Assembly (NCBI RefSeq): GCF_902859935.1
Contig: NZ_CADIKI010000014.1
Span: 62,001 to 126,000, forward strand
Source of the DNA: Paraburkholderia fynbosensis
Lineage (GTDB): Bacteria > Pseudomonadota > Gammaproteobacteria > Burkholderiales > Burkholderiaceae
Direction of reading: 5' to 3'
Length of the DNA stretch: 64,000 nucleotides
The notes under the pieces are model-generated. The model was not told the DNA's origin. It saw only the letters and a program-made list of their open reading frames with translations, and ran no database searches. This document shows, piece after piece, positions 9,016 through 17,956 of the stretch; the stretch's first letter is position 1, and every line of letters begins with the position of its first letter. The position numbers were made by a program, and so were the translations under genes.

Positions 9016-9816
9016 TCAGGCCTGGCCCGCCGGTTTCTGCATGAAGTGTTTCTGAACCGTCTGTGCGGCGTTTTTCAACATGCCCATGTCCGCGCACACC
9101 GCAATGATGCGGCAGCCCAGCGACAGATAACGTTCCGCGTCGGCCTGCACCGGTGCGAGAATGCCGCTCGATTTGCCGGCCGCCTGCGCGCGCTCGAAAA
9201 CGTGCGCGATCGCCTGTTGCACCTCCGGATGGCTGGCGTTGCCGAGGCGGCCGTAGCCGGCCGCGAGGTCGGACGGGCCGACGAACACCGCGTCGACGCC
9301 GTCCACCGCGAGGATTTCGTCGATCGCCTCGACGGCCTTGCGGCTCTCGATCTGTACAATCACGCAGACGTTGTCGTTGGCGATGTCGAAGTAGTCGGGC
9401 ACGGCCGCATAGCGGTTGCCGCGATGGCTCACCGACACGCCGCGAATGCCCTGGGGCGGATAGCGCGTCGCGGCGACCGCGCGGGCCGCGTCGTCGGCAC
9501 TTTCGATGAAGGGTACGAGGAAGTTGGAGAAGCCGCTGTCCAGCAGCCGCTTGATGAACACGCTGTCGTTGGCCGGCGGCCGCACAACCGGCGCGCTGGC
9601 GCTGTCCTTGAGCGACATCAGTTGGGGGATCAGCGTGAGCACGTCGTTGGGCGCGTGCTCCGCGTCGAGCAGCATCCAGTCGAAACCGATGCCGCCCAGC
9701 AGTTCCGTGACGACCGGACTGGCGAGCGACGCCCAGCAGCCGATCTGGGTTTCACCGGCGCAAACCGCGCGCCGGAAGCGATTGGGTAAGGCCTCGTAGG
9801 GCGTGACAGACGGCAT
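9016..9816 (-). CDS. garL: 5-keto-4-deoxy-D-glucarate aldolase (HpcH/HpaI family)
   Basis: GarL cleaves 5-keto-4-deoxyglucarate to pyruvate and tartronate semialdehyde using a divalent metal. The 266-aa protein agrees closely with E. coli GarL as recalled: QIGCWASL, LDAEHAPND, ASAPVVRP, FSNFLVPF, YPPQGIRGVSVSHR, VFVGPSDLAAGYG and GILAPV. By family alignment, His54 is the likely base, and Glu157 and Asp183 the metal ligands. The ATG at 9816 has GAGGAG seven bases upstream; an ATG 21 bp earlier is less well placed. garR follows. The shared operator at 9874-9892 lies directly upstream, supporting induction with the rest of the pathway. Confidence 0.92.
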   Translation of the reverse strand: MPSVTPYEALPNRFRRAVCAGETQIGCWASLASPVVTELLGGIGFDWMLLDAEHAPNDVLTLIPQLMSLKDSASAPVVRPPANDSVFIKRLLDSGFSNFLVPFIESADDAARAVAATRYPPQGIRGVSVSHRGNRYAAVPDYFDIANDNVCVIVQIESRKAVEAIDEILAVDGVDAVFVGPSDLAAGYGRLGNASHPEVQQAIAHVFERAQAAGKSSGILAPVQADAERYLSLGCRIIAVCADMGMLKNAAQTVQKHFMQKPAGQA

Positions 9817-9873
9817 GGGTATCTCCTCGAACGGCAATGGATCGGGCGAGTCCGACGACGGCTATGCGAGACG

Positions 9874-9892
9874 TTATAAGTCGTCGTATGTC
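9874..9892 (+). promoter_or_regulatory. Putative hexuronate-regulon operator 3 (garL)
   Basis: TTATAAGTCGTCGTATGTC is one of the best matches to the shared 19-bp motif. It lies 58 bp upstream of the garL start, where it would cover the promoter. Confidence 0.7.
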
Positions 9893-9990
9893 TTGCTCTC
9901 AGAGTAGCATTCACCCCATGGGTTGTAACCGCCACGTAAACCCGAATTCCCCGCCGGACAGGCGTTTCAGGTTGCGCGGTAGGCCTCCTA

Positions 9991-10010
9991 TGTTGTAGGA
10001 TGACTTATAT
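9991..10010 (-). promoter_or_regulatory. Putative hexuronate-regulon operator 4 (semialdehyde dehydrogenase)
   Basis: Reading the minus strand gives ATATAAGTCATCCTACAAC plus a flanking A. It lies 29 bp upstream of the dehydrogenase start, overlapping the probable promoter. Confidence 0.7.
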
Positions 10011-10038
10011 CTAAGGCCTTCACTTAAGGAAAGCGAAA

Positions 10039-11622
10039 ATGTCTATTACCGGCGAAATGCTGATCGGCCGCCAAGCAGTGCGCGGCGAGGAACAACCATT
10101 GCACGCGGTCAATCCCGCCACGGGGTCCGAGATCGCCGAGCCGGCTTTCGGCAGCGGCGGCGTCGCTCAGGTCGAGCGCGCGTGCGAACTGGCGCAACAG
10201 GCGTTCGACCCGTACCGGGCGTTGCCGCTCACGGTGCGCGCCGAGTTTCTCGAGCGCATCGCCGACGGCATCACGGCGCTGGGCGATGCGCTGATCGAGC
10301 GCGCGCACCAGGAGTCGGGTCTGCCGAAGGCGCGTCTCGAAGGCGAGCGCGGCCGTACCACCGGCCAGCTCAAGCTGTTCGCACAAGTCGTGCGCGCCGG
10401 CCAATGGCTCGCCGCGACGCTCGACTCGCCGCTGCCGGAGCGCAAGCCGCTGCCGCGCTCGGATCTGCGTATGCAGAAGATCGCGCTCGGCCCGGTCGCG
10501 GTGTTCGGCGCCAGCAACTTCCCGCTCGCGTTCTCGGTGGCGGGCGGCGACACGGCGGCAGCGCTCGCGGCCGGTTGCCCGGTCGTCGTGAAGGCGCACC
10601 GCGCGCACCTCGGCACGTCGGAAATGGTCGGCCGAGTGATCCAGCGCGTCGCGCAGGAAATGGACCTGCCTGAAGGTGTGTTCTCGATGATCGTCGGCGC
10701 GGGCAATCTGGTCGGCGAAGCGCTGGTCGCGCATCCGGCGATCAAGGCGGTCGGCTTCACCGGTTCGCGCGCGGGCGGCACGTCGTTGATGCGCGTCGCC
10801 GCGGCGCGTGCCGAGCCGATTCCGGTCTACGCTGAGATGAGCAGCATCAACCCCGTGTTCGTTCTGCCGAACGCGCTGGCGCAACGCGGCGACAGCATCG
10901 CGCGCGGTTTCGTCGATTCGCTCGTGCTCGGCGCGGGTCAATTCTGTACTAACCCGGGTCTCGCGATCGTTCTCGACAGCGACGCGCTGAAGGGCTTCGT
11001 CGCGACGGCGTCGGAAGCACTGAGCGGCAAGCCGGCTCAAACCATGCTGACCGCGGGCATTCACGCCGCATATCAGGACGGCGAAAGCAAGCTGGCGGCG
11101 ACCAAGGGCGTCGAGGCAGTGGCGCGCGGTGTCGACGCAAGCGGCCCGACGCAGGCTCGCGCGGCGCTGTTCGTGACCGATGCGCAGACTTTCCTCGCCA
11201 ACCCGGCGCTGGAAGACGAAGTGTTCGGCCCGGTGTCGACCATCGTGCGTTGCAAGGACGAGCAGGAAATGCTGAAGGTGGCCGAGCACTTCGCCGGTCA
11301 GCTGACCGCGACGCTGCAGATGGACAGCGCCGACATCGCCGCCGCGAAGAAGCTGGTGCCGATTCTCGAGCGCAAGGCAGGGCGGATTCTGGTCAACGGT
11401 TATCCGACGGGCGTCGAGGTTTCGCACGCGATGGTGCACGGCGGCCCGTTCCCGGCGACGTCGGACAGCCGCGCGACGTCGGTCGGCACGACGTCGATCG
11501 AGCGCTTCCTGCGCCCGGTCTGCTACCAGGACTTCCCGGCGGATCTGCTGCCGCAGGCGCTGGCCGACGGCAATCCGCTCGACCTGTGGCGTCGTCGCGA
11601 CGGCGAAATCACGCGCGGTTAA
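10039..11622 (+). CDS. 2,5-dioxovalerate (2-oxoglutarate semialdehyde) dehydrogenase
   Basis: The enzyme oxidises 2-oxoglutarate semialdehyde to 2-oxoglutarate, the last step of the KdgD branch. The 527-aa protein is an aldehyde dehydrogenase of the long NADP+-type group found in sugar-acid clusters. FGASNFPLAFSVAGGDTAAA starts at residue 156, the general base Glu266 is in YAEMSSINP, and the catalytic Cys303 in GAGQFCTNPG. The ATG at 10039 follows AAGGA. It stands alone, between an operator upstream and a bidirectional terminator downstream, and is divergent from garL-garR. Some relatives prefer fatty aldehydes, but the context favours 2-oxoglutarate semialdehyde. Confidence 0.88.
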   Translation: MSITGEMLIGRQAVRGEEQPLHAVNPATGSEIAEPAFGSGGVAQVERACELAQQAFDPYRALPLTVRAEFLERIADGITALGDALIERAHQESGLPKARLEGERGRTTGQLKLFAQVVRAGQWLAATLDSPLPERKPLPRSDLRMQKIALGPVAVFGASNFPLAFSVAGGDTAAALAAGCPVVVKAHRAHLGTSEMVGRVIQRVAQEMDLPEGVFSMIVGAGNLVGEALVAHPAIKAVGFTGSRAGGTSLMRVAAARAEPIPVYAEMSSINPVFVLPNALAQRGDSIARGFVDSLVLGAGQFCTNPGLAIVLDSDALKGFVATASEALSGKPAQTMLTAGIHAAYQDGESKLAATKGVEAVARGVDASGPTQARAALFVTDAQTFLANPALEDEVFGPVSTIVRCKDEQEMLKVAEHFAGQLTATLQMDSADIAAAKKLVPILERKAGRILVNGYPTGVEVSHAMVHGGPFPATSDSRATSVGTTSIERFLRPVCYQDFPADLLPQALADGNPLDLWRRRDGEITRG

Positions 11623-11690
11623 AGATTGACCTCGCTCTCGTGGCCTGCAAATGAGCGGGCCGCGAGCGTGAGATGAAAGCGAAGCAGGAT

Positions 11691-11722
11691 AAAAAAATGG
11701 CCGGGACATCCCGGCCATTTTT
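11691..11722. terminator. Bidirectional terminator
   Basis: A perfect 9-bp stem, ATGGCCGGG (11697-11705) with CCCGGCCAT (11710-11718), a 4-nt loop, a run of A before and T after. It lies between the convergent dehydrogenase and regulator genes. Confidence 0.88.
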
Positions 11723-11743
11723 CCTTTGCGCGCAGCCTGTCGA

Positions 11744-12487
11744 TCAGCTGTTCGCCTCGCTCACCTCGTTCGCGCGCCGCAACCGTTCACGACTATTCGA
11801 CAGATGCATGCGCATGGCCGCGCGCGCGCCTTCCGCATCGTGCCGCGAGATCGCATCGAGAATGCTTTCGTGTTCGAGGTTGACGAGCGACAGATACGCG
11901 TCCGGTTCCGCGCGCGCAATGCCGGCCGAGTCGAGCCGGTTGCGCGGAATCAGCGCGCTGCCCATTTGCGTGAGGATGTCGACGAAATAGCGGTTACCCG
12001 TGGCGCGCGCGACCGAGATATGAAACTGCAGGTCGGCGTCGACGCTATCGAGCCCGTTGTGGCGAGTCGCTTCGATCGCGTCGAGCGCGGCGCGCATGCG
12101 CGCGAGGTCGTCGGTCTTCGCGCGTTGCGCGGCGAGACCGGCGCACTCCGTCTCGAGGCTGATACGCAGTTCGAGAATGGACAGCACGTCGCGCAGCGTG
12201 GTGGCCGGCACCATGTCGATGCCCAGCTTTTCGCGCTGCGGCTCCAGCACGAAACTGCCGATACCGTGCCGCGTCTCGATGATCTTGCCCGCCTGCAGAC
12301 GTGAAATTGCTTCGCGAATCACGGTGCGGCTCACGCTCAGCGTGACCATCAGCTGTGATTCGGTCGGCAGTTTGTCGCCGGGCTTCAGCGCGTTGGTCGC
12401 GATCTGCTCGGTGACGTAGTTCACGACGAACTCGGCAAGATTGCGAGCGCGTCGTGGCGGTGCCGCGGATGCCAGTGGAGTAGCCAT
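11744..12487 (-). CDS. FadR-family (GntR/FCD) transcriptional regulator of hexuronate/hexarate genes
   Basis: A 247-aa DNA-binding protein. The winged helix spans about residues 18-85 (KLPTESQLMVTLSVSRTVIREAISRLQ), followed by an FCD ligand domain (about 95-235) with the metal-site pattern DADLQFHISVARATGN and a second histidine near EHESILDA. FadR-type regulators of this branch control hexuronate and hexarate genes in beta- and gamma-proteobacteria; GguR is the named example I recall. The 29-bp inverted repeat upstream of its own start suggests autoregulation. Its central place in the cluster makes it the best candidate to bind all nine operator sites, probably being released by an aldarate or aldarolactone. 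That assignment is inference. Confidence 0.85.
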   Translation of the reverse strand: MATPLASAAPPRRARNLAEFVVNYVTEQIATNALKPGDKLPTESQLMVTLSVSRTVIREAISRLQAGKIIETRHGIGSFVLEPQREKLGIDMVPATTLRDVLSILELRISLETECAGLAAQRAKTDDLARMRAALDAIEATRHNGLDSVDADLQFHISVARATGNRYFVDILTQMGSALIPRNRLDSAGIARAEPDAYLSLVNLEHESILDAISRHDAEGARAAMRMHLSNSRERLRRANEVSEANS

Positions 12488-12536
12488 CGAGAACGCCCCT
12501 TGAATCAGATAGTTGCAGATACGCTCTGCAGGTTCA

Positions 12537-12565
12537 TTATACCGTCGTCTGACGACTGATTATAA
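12537..12565. promoter_or_regulatory. Putative autoregulatory operator 5 of the FadR-type regulator
   Basis: The inverted repeat TTATACCGTCGTC...GACGAC...TTATAA shares the TTATA and GTCGTC elements with the other sites, but the two half-sites overlap in a different spacing. It lies 50-78 bp upstream of the regulator's start codon. Confidence 0.55.
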
Positions 12566-12687
12566 AAACGCTGGATCAATTACAGCGCCGGCGCCCGAGG
12601 GGCGTCGACGCGTGCCGAAAGCGCCTCGCGAAGCAGCAGTGGTGCTCGCGCGAGGCGCCCGGAAGTACGATAACCGCTGGCGCGGCG

Positions 12688-14040
12688 TTAGGCCTCGCGC
12701 AGCTCGACGCGCTTGATGTCCTTGACGATCACGAGGTAGCTGAACACCGTGAGCAGCGCGTTCGCGCCGACGAACACCAGCGCGCCGTTGAACGAGCCGG
12801 TGCGCGCGACGAGGTAGCCGATCACGATCGGCGTGACGATTCCCGCGACGTTGCCGAACATGTTGAAGATCGCGCCCGACAGGCCGAGCGCTTCCTTCGG
12901 CGAGGTATCGGCGACCACCGCCCAGCCGAGCGCGCCGATGCCTTTGCCGAAGAACGCGAGCGACATCAGCGCGACCACGATCCAGTCGGTCGACACATAG
13001 TTGCAGCCGATGATGCTCACCGACAGCAGCATGCCGCCGACGATGGGCACCTTGCGCGCCACCGTCAGCGAGTGGCCACGCCGGATCAAGCCGTCCGACA
13101 GCACGCCGCCGAGCACGCCACCCGAGAAGCCGCAGATCGCCGGCAGCGACGCCACGAGTCCCGCGTGCAGGATCGTCATGCCGCGCGCCTGCACGAGGTA
13201 GATCGGAAACCAGGTCAGGAAGAAGTACGTCAGCACGTTGATGCAGTACTGCGCCAGATAGACGCCGAGCAGCATGCGGGTGCCGAGCAGTTGACGCACG
13301 AGTGACCAGCCGCCGGTATTTTCGATCCTGTCGGCGCGCGTCGTTTTCTTGTGCCCGGTCACGACGCCGCCGCCTTGCTCGATGTACTCCAGTTCGGCGC
13401 GCGATACGCGCGGGTGGTCTGCGGGGTTCTTCATCACCTTCAGCCAGGTGAGGGCGAGCGCGAGCCCGATCGCACCCATCACGACATAAACGGCCTGCCA
13501 GCCGAACGCGTGAGTGAGCCACGCCATCAGCGGCGTGAACACCACCGCGGCGAAGTATTGCGCCGCGTTGAAAATGGCCGAGGCAGTGCCGCGTTCGTTG
13601 GTCGGGAACCAGCTGGCCACCACTTTCGCGTTGGCCGGGAACGCCGGCGATTCCGCCGCGCCCATCGCGAAACGCAGCGCGAACAGCGCGACGACAGCGG
13701 CGCCCGCGCTGCCGAGCAGACCGATCGAGCTTTGCAGCAGGGTGAAGAGCGACCACAGGAAGATGCTCGCCGCGTACACGCGCCGTGCGCCGAAGCGGTC
13801 CAGCAGCCAGCCGGCCGGCAGTTGCGAGAGCACGTACGCCCAACTGAACGCGGAGAAAATGTAGCCCATGCGGATCGCGTCGAAGCCGAACTCGGTGCGC
13901 ATCGCGGAGCCGGTCACCGAGAGCGTCGCGCGGTCTGCGTAATTGAGCGTGGTGATCAGAAAGATCAGCAGCAGGATCGCATAGCGCACTTTGGTGCGCG
14001 TGGTGGCGTCGGCGGGATTCGCCGTGCGGCTCATCTCCAT
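12688..14040 (-). CDS. gudP: Glucarate/galactarate MFS transporter (GudP/GarP-like)
   Basis: A 450-aa anion:cation symporter of the MFS with 12 predicted helices. The N-terminal block LITTLNYADRATLSVTGS, MGYIFSAFSWAYVL and LPAGWLLDRFGARRVY closely resembles E. coli GudP and GarP, so D-glucarate or D-galactarate uptake is expected. Three in-frame ATGs cluster at the start. AGGAG abuts the first (14046), so the second (14040) has the better spacing and is chosen. It lies downstream of kdgD on the same strand but behind a terminator-like hairpin, and ahead of the regulator gene. No clear operator was found in its 260-bp upstream gap. Confidence 0.83.
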   Translation of the reverse strand: MEMSRTANPADATTRTKVRYAILLLIFLITTLNYADRATLSVTGSAMRTEFGFDAIRMGYIFSAFSWAYVLSQLPAGWLLDRFGARRVYAASIFLWSLFTLLQSSIGLLGSAGAAVVALFALRFAMGAAESPAFPANAKVVASWFPTNERGTASAIFNAAQYFAAVVFTPLMAWLTHAFGWQAVYVVMGAIGLALALTWLKVMKNPADHPRVSRAELEYIEQGGGVVTGHKKTTRADRIENTGGWSLVRQLLGTRMLLGVYLAQYCINVLTYFFLTWFPIYLVQARGMTILHAGLVASLPAICGFSGGVLGGVLSDGLIRRGHSLTVARKVPIVGGMLLSVSIIGCNYVSTDWIVVALMSLAFFGKGIGALGWAVVADTSPKEALGLSGAIFNMFGNVAGIVTPIVIGYLVARTGSFNGALVFVGANALLTVFSYLVIVKDIKRVELREA

Positions 14041-14198
14041 GGTCATCTCCTGAATTTTTTTGCAAGGGAGCAGGGCTCCCTGGGGATCTGGTGTAACCAG
14101 CCGTCGCGATGCCGGCCAATCGGTCCGGCTACGGAACGCCGGGCGGCACGGGTACGCCTGAGGTGTCGCGCGAAGCCGGTGCCGCGGTAGCGCGGTAC

Positions 14199-14230
14199 AA
14201 AAACGCCCGGCGACGTTGCCGTCCCGGGCG
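14199..14230 (-). terminator. Terminator after kdgD
   Basis: On the minus strand a CGCCCGG/CCGGGCG stem (14204-14210 with 14224-14230, 13-nt loop) is followed by TTTTT. A short tandem duplication, GTTCACACGGCCG at 14247-14259 and 14261-14273, lies between it and the kdgD stop. Confidence 0.7.
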
Positions 14231-14306
14231 CTCGTGGTTAAAAGCCGTTCACACGGCCGTGTTCACACGGCCGCCGGATCTCTATTCCACTGTTACGCCA
14301 ACTGCA

Positions 14307-15224
14307 TTACTGCGGTCCGAGCTTCTTGATCAGCGCGTCGAGTTGCGCCATTTCTTCTTCGCTCAGGTCGGTCAGCGGTGCGCGGACCGGGCCTGCGTCG
14401 TGGCCGACCAGCTTCGCGCCAGCCTTGACGATGCTGACCGCGTAGCCTGCGCGACGGTTGCGGATCTTCAGGTACGGCAGGAAGAATTCGTCGATCAGCT
14501 TGCCGACCGTTGCGTGGTCGTCAGCGGCGATCGCGCGGTAGAAGTCCATCGCGGTCTTCGGAATGAAGTTGAACACCGCCGACGAGTACACCGGCACGCC
14601 CAGCGCCTTGTAGGCTGCGGCGTAGACTTCAGCCGTCGGCAGGCCGCCGAGATACGAGAAGCGCTCGCCCAGACGGCGGCGGATCGTCACCATGTTTTCG
14701 ATCTCGCCCACGCCGTCTTTGAAGCCGATCAGGTTCGGGCAGCGCTCCGCCAGACCTTCGAGCATGTCGGCGTTGAGCTTCGAGTTCGCTCGGTTATAAA
14801 TGATCACGCCCATGTTCGGCACGGCCTTGCAGACTTCTTCCGCGTGCGCCGCGATGCCTTCCTGGCAAGCTTCCGTCAGGTAATGGGGCATCAGCAGAAT
14901 GCCGTTCGCGCCATGGCGCTCCGCTTCCTTTGCGTATTCGATCGCGACGCGCGTCGGGCCGCCGGCGCCGGCCAGAATCGGTACCTTGCCTTTGCAGACT
15001 TCGGTTGCGGTGCGCACCACGTTCGAGTAGTCGTTATGCGTCAGCGAGAAGAATTCGCCCGTGCCGCCGGCGACGAACAGTGCCGACGCGCCGTACGGCG
15101 CGAGCCATTCGAGGCGTTCTGCGTACGTGTCGGCGCGGAATTCGCCTTGTGCGTCAAAGTCGGTAACGGGGAAGGAGAGAAGGCCTTCCGAAACGATCTG
15201 CTTGAGTTCCTGCGGTGTCGTCAT
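14307..15224 (-). CDS. kdgD: 5-dehydro-4-deoxyglucarate dehydratase
   Basis: KdgD dehydrates and decarboxylates 5-keto-4-deoxyglucarate to 2-oxoglutarate semialdehyde. It is a class I aldolase-fold enzyme of the DapA superfamily. In the 305-aa protein the Schiff-base lysine is Lys169 in LIGFKDGVG, the supporting tyrosine Tyr143 in IIYNRANS, and the GTGE carboxylate loop is at 54-57. Decarboxylating dehydratases of this group lack the usual aldolase role. The ATG at 15224 has only a weak CTGGA site. An operator lies at 15287-15305 and galactarate dehydratase is divergent on the other side, so both steps share one control region. Confidence 0.92.
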   Translation of the reverse strand: MTTPQELKQIVSEGLLSFPVTDFDAQGEFRADTYAERLEWLAPYGASALFVAGGTGEFFSLTHNDYSNVVRTATEVCKGKVPILAGAGGPTRVAIEYAKEAERHGANGILLMPHYLTEACQEGIAAHAEEVCKAVPNMGVIIYNRANSKLNADMLEGLAERCPNLIGFKDGVGEIENMVTIRRRLGERFSYLGGLPTAEVYAAAYKALGVPVYSSAVFNFIPKTAMDFYRAIAADDHATVGKLIDEFFLPYLKIRNRRAGYAVSIVKAGAKLVGHDAGPVRAPLTDLSEEEMAQLDALIKKLGPQ

Positions 15225-15286
15225 GATGAATATCCAGGTGCCAGTTTTGAGTCGATGAGTAGTCGTTCAGTCGAAATGGAGATTTC

Positions 15287-15305
15287 TTATACGTCATCGT
15301 ACAAC
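15287..15305 (+). promoter_or_regulatory. Putative hexuronate-regulon operator 6 (kdgD)
   Basis: TTATACGTCATCGTACAAC is nearly the consensus itself. It lies 63 bp upstream of kdgD, in the shared garD-kdgD control region. Confidence 0.75.
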
Positions 15306-15387
15306 AAGAAAACGGGTAACTCAACGGGGTTTTCACGGCATAATGCGCGCTATAGGGTAAATACGGAACGTCCAAGCAAACTTTCAT

Positions 15388-15407
15388 GTTGTAGGATGAC
15401 GTATGAA
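15388..15407 (-). promoter_or_regulatory. Putative hexuronate-regulon operator 7 (garD)
   Basis: The minus strand reads TTCATACGTCATCCTACAAC. It lies 51 bp upstream of garD. With operator 6 it gives one site per divergent promoter, about 100 bp apart. Confidence 0.72.
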
Positions 15408-15457
15408 TAGCCGGCGTAGCAGGCGATCGTGCCAAAAGCGCCATAAGGATCGATGCA

Positions 15458-17047
15458 ATGGAACAATCTCCGCTCTACATTCGCGTTCACCCCAACGACA
15501 ATGTCGCGATCGTCGTCAACGACGGCGGCTTGGGTGAGGGCGCCGTTTTCCCCGATGGGCTGACGCTGCGCGAGCGCGTGCCGCAAGGGCACAAGGTCGC
15601 GCTGGCCGATCTGGCCGAAGGCGACGAGGTCATACGCTATAACGTGGTGATCGGCTACGCGCTCAAGGCACTGCCCAAGGGCAGCTGGGTCAACGAACAC
15701 GTGATCCGCATGCCGAGCCCGCCGGGACTCGAAGATTTGCCGATCGCCACGATCAAGGCGCCGGAGATGCCGGCGCTCGAGGGCTACACGTTCGAGGGCT
15801 ACCGTAACGCGGACGGCTCGGTCGGCTCGCGCAACATCCTCGCGATCACGACTACCGTGCAATGCGTGGCCGATGTAGTCCAGCATGCGGTCACGCGCAT
15901 CAAGGCCGAACTGCTGCCGAACTACCCGAATGTCGACGACGTGGTGAGCCTCGGCCACACCTACGGCTGCGGCGTCGCGATCGACGCGCCCGATGCGATG
16001 GTGCCGATCCGCACCGTGCGCAACATCGCCCTCAACCCGAATTTCGGCGGCGAGGTGATGATGGTCAGCCTCGGCTGCGAGAAGCTGCAGCCCGAGCGCC
16101 TGATGCCGCCGGGCACGATTCCGATCGCGGCGGCTGCGAATGTCGCCGAAGTCGCGGACATCGGCGATGTCGAGGCTGAAGCGAACGGCGACGTGGTGGT
16201 GTTGCAGGACGAATCGCACGTCGGCTTCCAGTCGATGATCGACTCGATCATGCGCATGGCCGACGGTCATCTGAGGCGCCTGAACAACCGCCGCCGCGAA
16301 ACCTGCCCCGCGTCCGATCTCGTGATCGGCGTGCAATGCGGCGGCAGCGACGCGTTCTCCGGCCTGACGGCGAACCCGGCCGTGGGCTTCGCGACGGACC
16401 TGCTGGTGCGGGCCGGCGCGACCGTGATGTTCTCCGAAGTCACCGAAGTGCGCGACGGCGTCGATCAGTTGACGGCGCGCGCGGCCGACGCGGACGTCGC
16501 CGCGGCGATCATCCGCGAAATGCAGTGGTATGACAATTACCTGAAGCGCGGCGGCGCGGACCGCAGCGCCAACACCACGCCCGGCAACAAGAAGGGCGGC
16601 CTGTCGAATATCGTCGAAAAGGCGATGGGCTCGATCATCAAGTCGGGCAACTCGGCGATCTCCGGCGTGTTGTCGCCTGGCGAGAAGGTTCGTCAGAAAG
16701 GGCTGATCTACGCGGCCACACCCGCGAGCGATTTCATCTGCGGCACGCTGCAGGTCGCCGCAGGCATCAACCTGCACGTCTTCACCACCGGCCGCGGCAC
16801 CCCGTACAGCCTCGCGGAAGTGCCCGTGATCAAGGTCGCGACGCGCTCGGACCTCGCACGCCGCTGGCACGACCTGATGGACGTCAACGCCGGCACGATC
16901 GCGACCGGCGCGGCGACCATCGAAGAGGTCGGCTGGGAACTGTTCCGCCTGATGCTCGACGTCGCCAGCGGGCGCAAACAGACCTGCGCCGAAAAGCTCA
17001 AGCTGCACAACGCGTTGACGCTGTTCAACCCGGCGCCGGTGACCTGA
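15458..17047 (+). CDS. garD: Galactarate dehydratase
   Basis: GarD converts meso-galactarate to 5-keto-4-deoxyglucarate; the family is iron-dependent and cytoplasmic. The 529-aa protein has an N-terminal SAF-like domain (YIRVHPNDNVAIVVNDGGL, about residues 7-80) and a long catalytic domain. It agrees closely with E. coli GarD as recalled (523 aa): LEGYTFEGYRNADGSVGSRN, GHTYGCGVAI, NPNFGGEVM, LGCEKLQPERL, HVGFQSM, MQWYDNYL and TPASDFICGTLQ. The match covers the C terminus NPAPVT, so this is GarD rather than altronate dehydratase UxaA. The start has AAGGA eight bases upstream. It leads a three-gene operon with uronate dehydrogenase and a lactonase. Confidence 0.94.
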   Translation: MEQSPLYIRVHPNDNVAIVVNDGGLGEGAVFPDGLTLRERVPQGHKVALADLAEGDEVIRYNVVIGYALKALPKGSWVNEHVIRMPSPPGLEDLPIATIKAPEMPALEGYTFEGYRNADGSVGSRNILAITTTVQCVADVVQHAVTRIKAELLPNYPNVDDVVSLGHTYGCGVAIDAPDAMVPIRTVRNIALNPNFGGEVMMVSLGCEKLQPERLMPPGTIPIAAAANVAEVADIGDVEAEANGDVVVLQDESHVGFQSMIDSIMRMADGHLRRLNNRRRETCPASDLVIGVQCGGSDAFSGLTANPAVGFATDLLVRAGATVMFSEVTEVRDGVDQLTARAADADVAAAIIREMQWYDNYLKRGGADRSANTTPGNKKGGLSNIVEKAMGSIIKSGNSAISGVLSPGEKVRQKGLIYAATPASDFICGTLQVAAGINLHVFTTGRGTPYSLAEVPVIKVATRSDLARRWHDLMDVNAGTIATGAATIEEVGWELFRLMLDVASGRKQTCAEKLKLHNALTLFNPAPVT

Positions 17048-17113
17048 TTTCCGGCGGCGCGGCGTGCTCGCGCCTCCAGGCTGATCCGCTCGCAATCCCA
17101 TCAACAGAAAGAC

Positions 17114-17956
17114 ATGACCGACTCGAACCTTGACCGCTCCGCGGCACAGAAACCTTTCCGCCGTCTGCTCCTGACGGGCGCCGCCGGCAACCTCGGCAAG
17201 CAATTGCGCGGCGCGCTCGCTGCGTGGGCCGACGTCGTGCGCGTGTCCGACATCGCGCCGCTCGGCGAAGTGTCGGAGCACGAAGAAGCGTCCGTCGTCG
17301 ACCTCGCCGACGCAGCAGCGGTGCACGCGCTGCTCGAAGGCGTGGACGCGGTGGTCCATCTCGGCGGCATTTCCGTCGAAGCGCCGTTCGAAGATCTGCT
17401 CGAAGCCAATATCCGCGGTTTGTACAACCTGTACTCGGCGGCGCAGAAGCAGGGCGTGAAGCGCGTCATCTATGCGAGCTCGAACCATGCGGTGGGCTTC
17501 CATCCGGTAACCTCGGTGGTCGATACCGACGCGCCGCTGCGCCCCGACACCCTGTACGGCGTGACCAAGTGCTTCGGCGAATCGCTGTCGCGCTACTACT
17601 TCGACCGCTTCGGTCTCGAGACGGTGTGTCTGCGGATCGGCTCGTCGTTCGAGCAGCCGCGCAACCCGCGCATGCTCGTCACCTATCTGAGCTATCGCGA
17701 CTTCATCGAACTGGTGCGCTGCTCGCTGTTCACGAACCGCGTCGGCCACGCGATCATCTATGGTGTGTCGGACAACCGCATCTCGTGGGTAGACAACAAG
17801 AAGGCCGCATTCCTCGGCTTCCGTCCGCAGGACAGCTCGGCGCAATTCGAGCATCTGTTCCCGGCCAGCGCCCCCCACACGCAGTTCGACGATCCGACCC
17901 AGCGCTTCCAGGGCGGCCCGTTCGTGCTGGCAGGCCCGATGGAGCCGAAACGGTGA
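17114..17956 (+). CDS. udh: Uronate dehydrogenase (paralog 2)
   Basis: Udh oxidises D-galacturonate and D-glucuronate to aldarolactones with NAD+. The 280-aa extended SDR has GAAGNLG at 22-28, the catalytic Tyr148/Lys152 in YGVTK, and the motifs SSNHAVGFHP, RYYFDRFGLETVCLRIGSSF, IYGVSDN and a C-terminal FQGGPFV block, which match characterised Pseudomonas Udh as recalled. It has a slightly longer N terminus than paralog 1. It sits 66 bp after garD and overlaps the lactonase start, so the three steps uronate to lactone to aldarate to keto-deoxy acid are encoded together. This is the better candidate for the main Udh. Confidence 0.92.
   Translation: MTDSNLDRSAAQKPFRRLLLTGAAGNLGKQLRGALAAWADVVRVSDIAPLGEVSEHEEASVVDLADAAAVHALLEGVDAVVHLGGISVEAPFEDLLEANIRGLYNLYSAAQKQGVKRVIYASSNHAVGFHPVTSVVDTDAPLRPDTLYGVTKCFGESLSRYYFDRFGLETVCLRIGSSFEQPRNPRMLVTYLSYRDFIELVRCSLFTNRVGHAIIYGVSDNRISWVDNKKAAFLGFRPQDSSAQFEHLFPASAPHTQFDDPTQRFQGGPFVLAGPMEPKR

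Noticed and set aside
14247..14273. Tandem 13-bp duplication GTTCACACGGCCG as a regulatory repeat
   Set aside because: Only two copies, between a gene end and its terminator; a chance duplication is sufficient.
15350..17878. Long open frame of about 840 codons on the minus strand opposite garD and udh
   Set aside because: It has Arg/Ala-rich composition typical of antisense frames in GC-rich DNA, while the plus strand carries clear GarD and Udh sequences.
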